Shown in pieces: positions 11,881 through 37,290 of a stretch of 64,000 nucleotides of DNA. A model generated the notes under the pieces. The model was not told the origin of the DNA. It saw only the letters and a program-made list of their open reading frames with translations, and did not search any database. The DNA is from Euglena gracilis (taxonomy: Eukaryota > Euglenida > Euglenophyceae > Euglenales). The position numbers were made by a program, and so were the translations under genes. Within the stretch, counting starts at the first letter, position 1; each line of letters starts with the position of its first letter. The DNA lies in assembly GCA_039621445.1 (NCBI GenBank), contig CP154957.1, forward strand, positions 34,378,843 through 34,442,842, in the 5' to 3' direction.

Positions 11881-12657
11881 TACAAAAAATTGATTTTTCC
11901 AGAATACCTCAAAAATGGTGGGGAACCAAAGGAAATGTCCGCAGACCTGATCTAAAGCCCCGGGAACGCTCCCCAGGTGGGCGTACTCAGTTTTTTTGAA
12001 CTCACCATCCAGCCTGAGAAACAGCCATTTTTTTGGTCTGTTTCAGGCCATTCTTTGGGTCAAAAACCCAATGTTTCCAAAATATCTCGAAAATGAACCC
12101 ATATCAAAACTAATGTCCAGAGACCAAAACTGAAGCCCTTAAAATGCCTATCTAACAGTGTTTTGATTTCTGATGTTTGTTGGCCTCCCGACCCAGAAAA
12201 TCTCAAGTTTCCGAATCACCTCCATTTGACCCCCAACTCCCCGCCAGGCCGAAGTTATTCACCCACGAAAGGGTCCAAACTCCGTGGGATTGCCCCCCCC
12301 CCCTTCCGACTCTGCCATTTTGCCGGGGTGTGATTTTTGGTATAAAAAAAAATCGATTTTCCCAAAATATCTCGAGAATACATCTCCGTCTGTCAGACCA
12401 AATGTGCCCCTGGAGGCCTTCTTTCATCCCCCAGTTCGCCGTTTTGGCCACGCCTGGCCCGTGTTCCGGCGCGCTTTTGTGGCCCAAAACGGGCCGCTGT
12501 TTTGGGCCAAAAATGAATATTTTCAGAATATCTCAAAAATGAAGCAAAACCAAAGAAAATGTCCGGAAACCTAAATCGAAGTCCTTTAAAGGCCCCATCC
12601 AATAGTATTTGATTTCCCCGTAACCCAGGGGGGGGGAAAATTGATATCGGAGGCCTT

Positions 12658-12724
12658 CGGAAAAATTGCGGAAAAATTGCGGAAAAATTGCGGAAATTGC
12701 GGAAAAATTGCGGAAAAATTGATA
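12658..12724 (+). repeat. GCGGAAAAATT tandem array
   Basis: Units of TTGCGGAAAAA/TTGCGGAAA, bounded by GATATCGG on both sides. The same array recurs at 13015-13127, and degenerately at 37500-37590 and 38055-38115, each beside a GATATC or TTCCCCCC word. Confidence 0.85.
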
Positions 12725-13014
12725 TCGGGTATACACATTTCTGTCTGAGGGGACTTAGAAAATTTTAAATTGTGAGGTTCAGAACACCGCAACACCCACG
12801 TCGATGCAGGCGAGCACAAATCAACACGCTTGATGTTCTTTGCACAGGTGGGACGCACCCAATTCTGTAACTAGTGGTGCACCTGTGAGAAAAATTGGTA
12901 AACTGGGGGGAAAAAAACAACAAAACACAATAGCACACCTGTTGATCGATTTGAAGAATGGCTTGAACTCATTGCATCTTCCATCTTCGGTGGTGGGAAA
13001 AAAATTCTGCGGAA

Positions 13015-13127
13015 AAAAAAAGGGAAAAAATTGCGGAAAAATTGCGGAAATTGCGGAAAAATTGCGGAAAATTGCGGAAAATTGCGGAAATTGCGGAAAA
13101 TTGCGGAAATTGCGGAAAAATTGCGGA
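13015..13127 (+). repeat. GCGGAAAAATT tandem array, second copy
   Basis: About eleven units, ending ATTGCGGATATCAATT before a poly-C run. Confidence 0.85.
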
Positions 13128-13235
13128 TATCAATTTCCCCCCCCCCTGCGTAACCCCCCGCCTGGCCCGAGATATGCCCGATTTATGGCATTTTTGGTGA
13201 AAAAAACTGATTTTCCCGAAAATGCACAAAAGGGC

Positions 13236-13308
13236 TAAGGCACCCGGGTTCAAACCAGGATCATCAGCATGGGACGCGAGAATCTATTATCCACTGGACT
13301 AAAGCCTC
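13236..13308 (-). tRNA. tRNA-like sequence, Gly(CCC)-type geometry, probably a pseudogene
   Basis: Minus-strand layout fits a tRNA: TAGTCCAGTGG matches the A-box/D-arm, the anticodon loop would be GTCCCAT (anticodon CCC), the variable loop is 4 nt, and the T-arm is CCTGG-TTTGAAC-CCGGG. Against it, the acceptor stem pairs poorly, the anticodon stem is about half paired, and the T-loop has T where C56 is expected. Likely a decayed tRNA or the head of a tRNA-derived SINE. Confidence 0.35.
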
Positions 13309-15562
13309 GATGCTGTTTTACACCTGTTTCACAGTCCGGGTACCATGGGCAGTCGGAAAGATAGCCGAAAATGAGTGCTTTTCGACCCCCGGCGTCCCCA
13401 CTAGTAATATGCACCCTCACCCACCCACCCCCCTTCCCACCCCACCCACCCCCAACACACCCCCTTCCCCTCACCCCCCACACCCACCACTAGTTTAATA
13501 TTGTCATTTTTTTTCCCCGAAAATGAGCATTTTTCAACCCCCTGGCCCCCCGTTTCTGGCCCGAAACATTTTGGGCAATTTCTGGGGAGATATTGCAAAA
13601 ACTGGCTCTCCCACTAGAAATTTTCCCCAACCCCCCCCCCCAACACCTCACCCACACCCACCCCACTAAGGCTAGTGGGGGAGCCAATTTTTGCAATATA
13701 TGTTTCTGGGTCAAAAAAGCCAGGAAAAATAGAAAAAATTTGCCCAAAGTCATGTTTCTTGGGCCTCCCGGACCCAGAAAAACTGGTCCGGCCCGAGGGC
13801 CTGGCCGGCCCACACAATTTTTACCCCCCCTCCCCCAGGGGGTCACTCCACTTTTTGAAAAACCAGTCAGTCACTTTTTTCGGGAAGCCAGTCAGTCACC
13901 CCCCCCCCGGGGGGGGGGTCGGCCACTCCTGAATCCAAAGGAAATTTGACCAACAACATGAAAAAAAGGCCAAAGTTCTTTTTCTGGAGGCGCCGGGTCA
14001 CTTCAGTGGTTTTTTGCCGACCCCCCCCCCCCCCTGGAGGGGGTCCGGGCCAAAAACCAGTCAGTCACTCCGAAAAAACCAGTCACCCCCCGGGGGGGGG
14101 GGGGGTTGGCCAGTGACTGAGTGATTGTATGGGCCGGGTTGCAGCCACATAAAGAGCTCAGCGCTTAAACAACCCTGTCTGGACCCCCCCTCCCCCCTGG
14201 TCTGACCCCCCCACCTCCTTAAAACCACCGCGAAGTTTTTGATGCGGGGCGATGGAAAGAAAAAAATTGACTTTTTGCGGGGTCCAGGATGCCCCCAGGG
14301 TTGGTCCAGACCCCTCCCCGGCAAGTAAGTGGGGGATAAAAAATTGACCCCAAAATTGACCACAAAAAAGTGGGTCCCCCAGACCCCCCTCGGTGGGTGG
14401 GGCCCCTGGACTTAAAAATATCCCTGGCACAAAGAAAGACGCAAGAAAAACTGAAAAAAATGAATTTTACAATGAAAAATTTTTCGGTTTTGGGATTCTT
14501 TAAAGATGGAATTTTAACCAGGAAGGGGGTGTCCAGAACCAAATTCATTTTCCTGGTGCAAAAGGCCAAAAAAAGCCAGAAAAAGTCAATACCCCGCCTG
14601 CGGCGGGGGACACACATGGTCCTTGGGGTTCTCCCTGGGGGAGGGGAGGCAAACCCACCCACCTCCTCCCCCTGGAGGGTCGAAACTTAAAAAAAATACC
14701 TGTTTTGTGCACACTGCTTCTGATGAAATTGAAAGGGAAAAAAAATGGTCACTGGGATGTGCCCTTCCTTGGGGGATTTGTGGGGGACACAAAACACAAC
14801 ACAAAAAAACACACAAACAACACTCAAAAAAACGCAAAAAAAGCAATTCCAAAAACTGCATGTAAATTCGTTCAAAGCTCTCTGGGATATACAGATTCTG
14901 CTGAAGAGGACCTAAAAAAACCTTAACCTTCTTTGGGGAATTTTTTTCCATCATGCAACCATTTTTTTTGGTGTTTCGATTTTGGGATCATGCTGACTTC
15001 AATGTTACCTCGGCACCCCCACCCCTCTTGCAGAAGCACCGGAAAAGATGGGTAAGGAGCAGGGGGTGGTGCTTAGACAAGCAGGGGAACCTGACTAAAA
15101 AAAACCCCAGCTCTTCGTCCCAAAAAGCCTTATGTTGGTAGTTCGAAAAAAGCAACAATGTCTCACCAAATCAGGCTTCAGAAGTTTCTATCATGTCAAA
15201 TTTTCGGCAAATTTGCCTTAAAAAAAGATGCGCAAATAAAGGCTTCCTGAGAAGATAACCTTTAAAAACATGCATCAGGACGGGGGGGGGGGTGCTAAGT
15301 AAGCACGGGGGGGGGGTATGCAATTCATTGGCCAAGCAATCCAAAAATAACAAAATTTAGACAAAGTTGGGTTTTCAGGGGGAAATCAGGCCAAAAATGT
15401 GGAATTTCCCAAATCGGAAAATATCCTGCAAAAATCAAAATCGAAAAAACGTCGGGGGAAAAATAAAAAAAAAAGCGGCAGAAATGAAAAAACGAAATAA
15501 ATATTACCACAATATACACATATGCGTTCTGTGCTGATGACCTCGGTGGGTGGTGGGCACCC

Positions 15563-15584
15563 CAGGGTTCGATATAAAAGCAGG
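15563..15584 (+). mobile_element. Solo end of a family-B MITE
   Basis: CAGGGTTCGATATAAAAGCAGG resembles the terminus of the complete element at 47455-47878. I found no matching right end nearby. Confidence 0.5.
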
Positions 15585-15884
15585 TGGGGTCGATTCACTT
15601 CTGGGTTGCCTCATACATCAAAACATTGATGTAATGTCCATTCCCCAAAAATGTCACGCTTCGCCCTGGGAATTATCACTTTGACCCAAACCAAGACTGG
15701 GGGGGGGGGGCTGAAAATATTGCACACTGTGCATTTTGGGTAGGCGACGGTGAAATCTGACGCTCTCAACAGGTCCGGAGGCAGGCACCCTCCTCTTCTC
15801 CGCGCAGCGTCAACACTGGCGGGTATGGTACACCGGCCGTTGGGGAAGCCATTTTGGGCGGTCGCCAGTCGATGGGAAACAACA

Positions 15885-29340
<13,456 letters not shown>

Positions 29341-29649
29341 TGACGGGGCTGAGCACTGGCGGTTGGGTGGGGAAACTGTCTGGCATCAGCGTCAGTGGAG
29401 CCTCCCCTGTGGCCGGCTCATGCATTCCAAAGCCACAGGCCATTGGCAGTCGGCTTCCCGTGCACTCCTGCCAAAAAAAAAAGAACGTCGTGAACACTCG
29501 GGCATTTTGGTTCACTTTGGAGCCACTGGCATTCTTTGACTTCTGCAATTCTGCAACCAGAAGTTGGGGTAAATTCCACACAGCAGCAGCCCAAAGCTGA
29601 AAAGACCCTTCCAAATGTTGTGCCACACGCCTGCAGGTGCTTCAATTTT

Positions 29650-29730
29650 GCTAAACATCTACATACATACATACATACATACATACATACATACATGCAT
29701 GCATGCATGCATGCATACATACATACATTG
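29650..29730. repeat. CATA/CATG microsatellite
   Basis: ACAT then GCAT units. Confidence 0.95.
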
Positions 29731-30486
29731 ACAAAATGTCAACCAGCAGCGCTGGTGCTCAGTTGTGACGGACGACCAATTGAATCACAGTCAGGCTGGG
29801 GCATGCAGATGGAAGAGACCCGATCACACCATTGCCATTGCGTACCAACCCCGGGGCCTTTCCACTGGCAAACACCAATCAATCACTTCTTTTAAAAAAA
29901 ACCAATCATCCACTTCCAACCTTCCCCTGGTCAATCATTTTGCGAGTCGGCCCAAAATGGCTAAAAGCAGTGCATTTTGACCAAATTATCAAATTTTTTT
30001 GGTGCCATCGGTGCTGGGTGGGCCACTTTTGGTCGATCCTGGCACACCCTTCCCTCCGGGAGGTGTCTAGGAGGCAAAAACCAGTCACTCCGAAAATACA
30101 AGTCAGTCTCCCGCTTGGGGGGGGGGGAGATTGGCTGGTGGAGAAACACAGGGATTGCCAGGGAGAAACACCCAAAGCAATGGCACGGCGAAAGCTTGCG
30201 TCAGTGATTTCGGTAGTTCACACCTTTGTAAAAGAGAGGAAAAGAAGAAACAAAAAAAAAGAATTCATGACAATTCGCTGGTCTCAACTTCCACCTAAAA
30301 CGTCAGTCACTTCACTTCACTTCAGCCCCCCCCAAGAAGTTTGGACCACTTCGGTCATTCCTCCCCCCCCCCCCCCCCCGAGGTGCCCCTCTGAAACAAC
30401 CGGTTGTGAGGTGGGGGGAATTGTACATCACACAATGGACATTTGGGCGCCTTGAAAACGAAACGCCGGCATACCAACGCCTGGGA

Positions 30487-30640
30487 AGGCCGGCGTCGCG
30501 CCCTCGAATCAGAACACTGGACACCGCGGCGGCCTTTTGGGCACTTCGGACCGCGGTGTGGACCTCGTGGTACGCGGCGAGCCCTGGGCAGAGGGAGGCC
30601 GTCAGCTGCCCGCCGGGAAGGGCAAGTGCCAGACACACTG
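30487..30640 (-). CDS. Probable exon, possibly PEX6 D1 approach
   Basis: Open frame LALALPGGQLTASLCPGLAA, YHEVHTAVRSAQKAAAVSSV, LIRGRDAG. SSVLIRG is where a PEX6 D1 P-loop would begin, and the 3' edge obeys the CAGGC rule. No GK(S/T) follows in this exon, so assignment is tentative. Confidence 0.4.
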
Positions 30641-31084
30641 CAACGATTTGCGGATGACCTGTGCCGATGAGCTGGTCACCCCCCTGGGTATGAAATCAGA
30701 GGGGGGAAGGGGGGTGGTCCTGGACCCCCCTCCCCCCGGGAAAGAGGGGGACTCCCCCACCCCCCCCCCCCCCCCCGGTAAAAAAAACGCCAGAAATTTT
30801 TTGAGGGACTTCAAAAGATACCCGAAATTGCGTTTTCAGGTGATTTTCTTCACCAAATTGACAAAAACATAAACCTGCCAGCACGAAGCACCAATGAAGA
30901 AAATTATTTCGGTTCCAGGAGGGATCCCCCCCCCCTCAGCATGGAGGGGAGGGGGGATCCGGACCCCCTCCCTACCCAAAACTAACGCTCACTTGATTCC
31001 CTGCCCCCCCCCCGCCCCCAATGCAGTGCCCCTGAGGCCGGGGTGGTGAAATGGGCAGCAAAGGGCGGGGGTGCGGCACAGACA

Positions 31085-31185
31085 GGAGGGCCAAGCACGA
31101 GGGCGGTGGCAGCCGTGGCACGGAAGAGGCCGCCGGAGAGCCGTAGGGCATCGGCGTCGCTGGCAAGTGTGGGGGAGCGGTTCGG
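31085..31185 (-). CDS. Possible exon, unidentified
   Basis: Codon-like stretch PTLASDADALRLSGGLFRAT, AATALVLG in GC-rich DNA. Could belong to the PEX6 N-terminal domain. No diagnostic motif. Confidence 0.3.
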
Positions 31186-31189
31186 GCGA

Positions 31190-34100
31190 GTGAAAGCAAC
31201 AAAAAAAACCTTCCTGTTTGACCCCACCGACGACGCAAAGATCCCGGGCCAGTGAAAAGCCTTCCTGAAAAACTGCTGAAAACCTCAACTTAGGCGGGCG
31301 CATCTCGCACTGAAGCTTTTTTCTTTGTCGATGTGTGCAATTGCGCAAATCGACATTTTTACAAATTCCTTGAACCGCCGACTGGACCTGGTGAAACGGC
31401 AATCTGTAAGATGCACATCTCACCATACAGGTTAGGAAACACAAAGGTTTCAAACTATCATCCGTACGAGCTGTCTCTGCAGACTGGTGTTGTCATCTGT
31501 CAAACAGGTGGGTTGTACACCCCGGCTGTTACGACTGTGGGTTTTGGTATGTCTGTGCTGCTTTGTAGCTGCCGGGTGATGCATACCTGTTTGAAGAGGA
31601 CCTGACTGTCCACCATTTTTGGACAATGCGATGTGCAGGTAAATTAGACGACGATTGTGGCATAAAAAACCCTTTCCAGAACTCGGCTGCTACCAAACCG
31701 CTTCTGGCCCAGTTACGGGTCCAGGTCCATTTGGCGACCGTAGACCTCCAGTAGGTGGCTCGCAGCTGGCACGTCCTGGCACATGTGCAACGGCGTCATT
31801 TGGGCAAGGGGTGGCCCTCGAAAATCCCCGCCACTTACCACCTGGCTTGTGTTTTGCAGCAACATTCACGTCAGGTGATGATAGGTGGTTGCTTTTAAGC
31901 AGTCACAAGGCCGTCATTAACCCCCGGTTCAGCAACAGCCACCGTGGCGGCATTTGTTAGTGTCACGTTTCACATAACATAAAAACCAGAATTTCGTCAC
32001 CAATAGCACCAAAAGTTTTGCACACACAATGGTCGATGTGTGCAAATGCGCACGTCAACTGTTGAGGATGAAGAGCACACCATAATACGTAGGTAAAACA
32101 AAAGTGAATTTACAAGCCACCGTTCTTTGTCACACATTGCAAACAATACCCATTCAAAATCCTTGTCCCAACCTTTATTTTTAGAGCCAAGAAAAGTCAG
32201 GTGTTGTGTTTCATGTGGTGATATAAAAAATGTGGAGATATTTCTCAAAATTCTATGTGGTTGGCGGGAAACTGTCACCTGACAGGTTGGCCAGTACCGG
32301 GGACCCTGACAACTTCCTATCATGACAGGTTGGTCGGTACCAGGCACCCTGACAGTTTCCCGGGCGGGACCCTGACAGTTTCCCGGGTAGGGCATTTCAA
32401 GGGAAAGTCAATGAAAAATGACCCCGACAGGTTGGCCGGTACCGGGGACCCTGACAACTTCCAATACTGACAGGCTGGCCGGTACCGGGCGGGGACCCTG
32501 ACAGTTTCCCAGGCGGGACCCTGACAGGTTCTCAGGCATGACAATTTCCCGGGGGGGGTACACAAAATACACATGTGGTTGGTGTGTGTAAATGCGCACA
32601 TCGACCCTAATTTCACAAATTTGTGTCACGATAGACACACACAAAAAATCCTCATGGTTGAGGAGAATGTTTGGCAGTTGAGTACGCTGCACACCGAAGG
32701 AGCCACTGCAGGTGGTGTTTGGGGTCGTGTTTGATGTGTTATATCTGAAATTGCTATCGTGATTGGTGTGCGCAAATGCGCATATGTCGTCATGGTGTGC
32801 CCATTTTGCACTCCGATGACGTCCATCTTTACGCACGCAGTCGGTGTTTGAAAATGTGCAAACGCCGACCACGTGTGCATTTGCGCAAACCGACCACTTT
32901 TTTTATTCCGACCTGGTACTTGACACATGTGTTTTTTCAGTGCATTTCTGTCTGTTTTCAGAACAAAGCAGTGTGGCAAGCCCTTCCAGTTATTGTTGTT
33001 TCAAAAGGTTCAAGGCAGCGAGGTCTGTTTATGTACCATGATACTTGATCGCATTCCTTTGCACAAATGGACGTGAGGTCAGTTTGCGCACATGCGCACA
33101 TGCTCACCTTCTTTCCCAAACTCATGGCATTTTTCACATCACTTTCAGTATTATGAATTTGGGGCATTTATGGCGGTTCTTCGGCTTCGTTAGTTCAGGG
33201 GAATCACTGAGTGGTCGATGCGCGAAATTGCGCACATCGACACTCTTTCTTTGTTGAAAACATGGCTGTAATAAATCACTCCATCGAAATTTGTGTGTCC
33301 CCTCTCCCGTTTCATCATGATGCAAATTGGCTGGACTAATCCCTGCTGAAAGCTCGGCGGGAACCCGCGGCCGTTCCCTCCCCTTCAAACCACTTTCCCT
33401 TCACCCTGTCTGGGCCTTCATAAAATCCCCGGGCACACCTTCCTTTTTGCGTCCTTGGCAAGCGGTGTGATTGGGCCCACCCTAACCCCCCCGTGCTTGT
33501 GCCCAGCGCTCCACCAAACGTCCGAAAACACAATTCCAAGGCCGGAAAAAACAAAAAAAAGTCCGTCAAAACCCCCAGAGGGAGCCAGCACGGGTCGCCT
33601 AAAAAAAGAGAAACCGCCTCGCGCAAAAAGGGGGGAGGTGATGGAAAACTAAAACCCCGGACGAAACCGCGATGGGTTTGGCTGTTGTGGAAAATAACGT
33701 GGAGGAAAGACATTAAGGCGTCGCGAAAAAAAAAAAAAAAGCTTTGGTCATTTGTGTTGTGGCAAAAATAAAGCCCCCACGAGGGGGGGGGCGTAGGGTG
33801 GAAGGGAAACCGTCGGTTGCTCTGATAGGCCCCCAATTCTCCTCAAAATGCACCAGAGGGGGGGGGTCGCTAACGGGAGCCGCATTTTCGTGTTTTTGTC
33901 GGAGTTTTTTTCATTTTGGGGGGATAGGTCCGAGGGTTTTCGTGTCACTCCGACCTCAAAAAATCAGCAAAAAAAACACGTAATTCCCAGGAGAGCCAGA
34001 GCTCAAAATGAGAAATCGCCCGTGTTTCGTCCAATCGTGTTACTCTCGGCCCCTTGCATTGCCGGCGCCAAAATCAAAAAATGGTCGATGTGCGAAAATG

Positions 34101-34960
34101 CGCAAATCGACCAAAAAAAGCTTAAGTGCCACCTAAGCTCAGTTTTAGGTACAATGAGGCAAATTCTGACATTTTGGGATTTTTGAGACCAGATGAATCA
34201 TGTGGCATTTTATCCGCAATGGAAGGAGTTTCTTGCATTGTTGGGAACCTGAAAAAATTTGGGGGGGGCCAGGGTCTGTCAAAAAAAATTAAGACCCCCC
34301 CCCAAATTAAGACACTGAAGGTTTTAGTAACGGACCCAGAATGATTCCCAGCTTTGAATTTTGAGGGGATTAAAAGAACTCCCTGAAAATGGCACAAATG
34401 GTGCCATCCTTCGGAATGCATTTGGCCCACATGCCCCCCCCCCCCAAATACATACCCCCCAACTACAACCCCTCAATATAAAATCCCTCTGGGGGCTGTG
34501 ATTTGGCACCAAATATAAACTCTTCCTCAGGGGAAGGTCCAACAAGAAAAATCTCCAAAATTTACCAGTTTGTGAAAATTTTAGGCATTAAATTAGACAA
34601 TTTTTTTTGTCCAAAAATGGTTGTAATTTTGCCTGGAAATGGATAATTTTGGCATAATGAGGGTAAAATTGTAATGGAAAGGATACATGCTTTTGATCAC
34701 GGAAATTTGATTCTCTTGCCCCAAAAAAACAACCCCCCGGCCCTGATATAAACCTCCCCTCACGGCCCTTAGAGATAGCTTTGGCTCGAGGGAAATCCCC
34801 CCAAAAATAAAAAATATTTTTGTGGCTTATCGGCATTGAGGTGTACAGTGGAGCACTTGCTTTGTTGGCCGGGCCTGCACAAAAGCTGGAACAATGAAAG
34901 CATGCACCTGCATTGAAACGTTGTGTCAATAAGGCAATGAAACGCCCCCCCCCCCCCGAG
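31190..34960. other. Non-coding region with scattered palindromes
   Basis: No gene supported. Eight copies of a roughly 30-bp palindrome based on GGTCGATGTG...CACATCGACC lie at about 31329, 32031, 32579, 32764, 32868, 33075, 33211 and 34082. It also carries the GACAGGTTGGCCGGTACC repeat at 32260-32550. Confidence 0.7.
32260..32550 (+). repeat. Repeat R2, GACAGGTTGGCCGGTACC-type
   Basis: Internally repetitive: TGACAGGTTGGCC(A/G)GTACC and CCCTGACAGTTTCCCGGG words alternate. A second copy at 49640-49850 shares the order and the word GGTAGGGCATTTCAAGGG. Confidence 0.85.
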
Positions 34961-34974
34961 CTGGAGGGTTTGCA

Positions 34975-35460
34975 CTGGGCCTTCCCAACCTTGGCCAACG
35001 CCCTCCGCGTTGGGCAGGTTTTAAGCAACGGGTTACGGCAGCAGGCGGCCACCGTGTCCAACACCGCAAGGCCACCCGGCAGACGGAGGTAAACGGACGT
35101 ACTCGGGCGCCTGCGGCCAGCTCGGGGCACCCCACCGCCAGAGGCGCTTTCAGGACCCGTCTCCGAAAAAACACCCCCTGGCCACCACGTCGCACACCGG
35201 CCACGCAACGGACGGCGCCCCCGGCACACCGTTGGCAGGGGGCCCCTCCCGGACGAAAGAAGAAGCGCCGCACACGGGCGGCGGACCGTCCGCGAGGCCG
35301 GGGGCGGGTCTGCTCAAACGTGGGGCCTGGACGGGCAGCAGAGTGACGGACCGCGTGGAAAGCGGGGCCGGCGGCGGTGGTGGCTGGGGCCGGGCGGGCT
35401 TGCGCGTGGGCCGGGCAGACCAAACGGTTGCCTGGCAAGGAAGGGTGGAGTCATGGGAAT
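34975..35460 (-). other. GC-rich block, coding suspected, frame unresolved
   Basis: Much higher GC than its surroundings and open in several frames on both strands, e.g. minus STSVYLRLPGGLAVLDTVAA and SVTLLPVQAPRLSRPAPGLA. It may hold one or two exons of the PEX6 5' region or another gene. Confidence 0.3.
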
Positions 35461-36719
35461 GGTGGCCATGCCAAGCGGGGGAAATGCACCCTGCCTGTTG
35501 TCCCAAGAAAACATATTTGAACAGGGTTTGTCATTAGGGGGGGGTGTTCCTCCGAGATATGCTGTTCGTCTTGCGCTATGGTGCCGACGGCCCGGATCAA
35601 TTATTGGCATACCATGTGGCCCCCTGGCACCTCAAAAATACAAACTCGTTGTCATTCTATCCTTGGTCATATTCCGGGGAAGGGACAACTCTATTCCCAC
35701 CATTTCCCCACGTTTTCCAGTTTATGCCAATGCATATGCACATATGCTGTAATTATCATTTTGCATGAAAACGTTAGGATGGTTACATCATTCCTCAAAA
35801 CACCAAGAACAGGAAACAATGTGACTATCGACTTCCAAGTCTAAGCATGCAATATTTCTCCAGGAGTTGTGGGGTATGGTAGGGAGACATTCCATCCCTT
35901 TCTCTCATCTGAAACCCCTGCCCAACCCCGGGGTCGGCAGGAGTGATCGGCCATACCACAGGCATGGCTCATGGCGCCGGCTGACACCTGTTCCATTGGC
36001 CACGGCTGCATCGAAAGCAATCATGGGCTGCGCGGCACCCTTGCACTCCTCGAGCGATGAATTCTGTCAATGGCGAATGAAAACAAGCTACGCACCCCTG
36101 AACGTCCAGGGCCTCAGAGATTAGTGTCTGCCCTTCTCAAAACCTGGGCCACATGCACTCATCAAGGGAGGCGTGCGGGGTTCACAACTGAAACAATTTT
36201 CTCCGGTGTGTTACAAAAAACATATGAGGGAATACTGTTGGGGAGGCACTCAAGGGGAGGATAAAAAAAGGGTTTGTTTCTCTATTCATCGTCTGTTTCT
36301 TAATTGCTGATATATGCATGATTTGCGATTGAATTACAATGCATGTATTAATATATAACACTCCGTTACAAAAGTCTTCACTCACATGGTGTTTTAACAA
36401 ACCAGGATAATTGTTTCAGTTGTTGACCCCCCGGGTGTGAAAAACTATTTTGGGCCCCTGGACCAACCCCCAGGGGGGTCTTCTAAGACAAAGTGAAGCA
36501 GTATCACATCACAAAAAAGACGCGCGGATAAAAATATATATGTGGCTCATGGCAGACAATCAACATATTAACACTGGTTCCATTTTCATTCAACAGATTT
36601 AAGAGGGAAAGTTTCCGTTTTGTTGGGCCCAAACTTTCAAGGGGCTTTTGGCTGGCAGTACATTTTGCAGGAAATGCGTCAGTCCTGTCCCTCTGGGATG
36701 GCATAGACAGGTGCTCAGC

Positions 36720-36880
36720 CTCAGGGTCCCGCGCCCCGACACTGTCGGCCACCGTCGGGTGGACGTAAATCACGTCGTCGCGCACCCCCAGCTCCTGTGC
36801 CAGCGCCGCCGCCTTCGGGCCATTGAGCTGCGGGGCCACCAAGAAGGCCAAGCGGCGGCGACCACCCGTCAAACACAACA
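36720..36880 (-). CDS. Probable exon, unidentified
   Basis: RRRLAFLVAPQLNGPKAAAL, AQELGVRDDVIYVHPTVADS VG. Amino-acid composition is protein-like and GC matches known exons. The DVIYVHP--A-S-G pattern is faintly like PEX6 N-domain strands or a glycosyltransferase; I cannot decide. Confidence 0.45.
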
Positions 36881-37182
36881 GCACCCAGAGCCAGGCTGCA
36901 TTTGTTGCACTGCTGCCGGAAGAGTCTTGCAGAGGGGTGGGGGGGGCTCAAAAAAAACGCCACAAAAAAAAGAAAACAAAGCTAAAAAAAACTGCCAACA
37001 TTGTTGCCAAAAATGAAAAACATGTAAAAACACACACAAAAAAACAAACAAAAAGACACAAAAAAAGTGTAGACATTTTCCCCTCCCTGATCGGAAAACC
37101 CTTGGGAGTCATGCTCTAGTGTATTTCTATGCAATAAACACCTGCCCTCCATTCTCAACCCCATGGAGGGGGGCAACCTCAC

Positions 37183-37290
37183 CTCAAACCCCCAGCCTGC
37201 CCAGGACTGGTGGAACGCCGCCAGGCGCTTCAGGGTGGTCGGGCTGGCCACCGCCAGGGCCAGCCCTGCCCCAGCCAGGACCGGATGGCA
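37183..37290 (-). CDS. Probable exon, unidentified
   Basis: LAGAGLALAVASPTTLKRLA, AFHQSWAGWGFE, ending at a textbook donor GAG|GTGAGG. Probably the same gene as 36720-36880. Phase between them could not be closed. Confidence 0.45.

Larger units (their letters stand above)
10713..15884. other. Spacer between the F-box/LRR gene and PEX6
   Basis: No supportable protein gene. It holds element F1, microsatellites, GCGGAAATT-type arrays, poly-C/G hairpins and one tRNA-like sequence. Confidence 0.5.

Noticed and set aside
11571-11912. Polyproline / polyglycine frames
   Set aside because: Produced by the poly-G tract.
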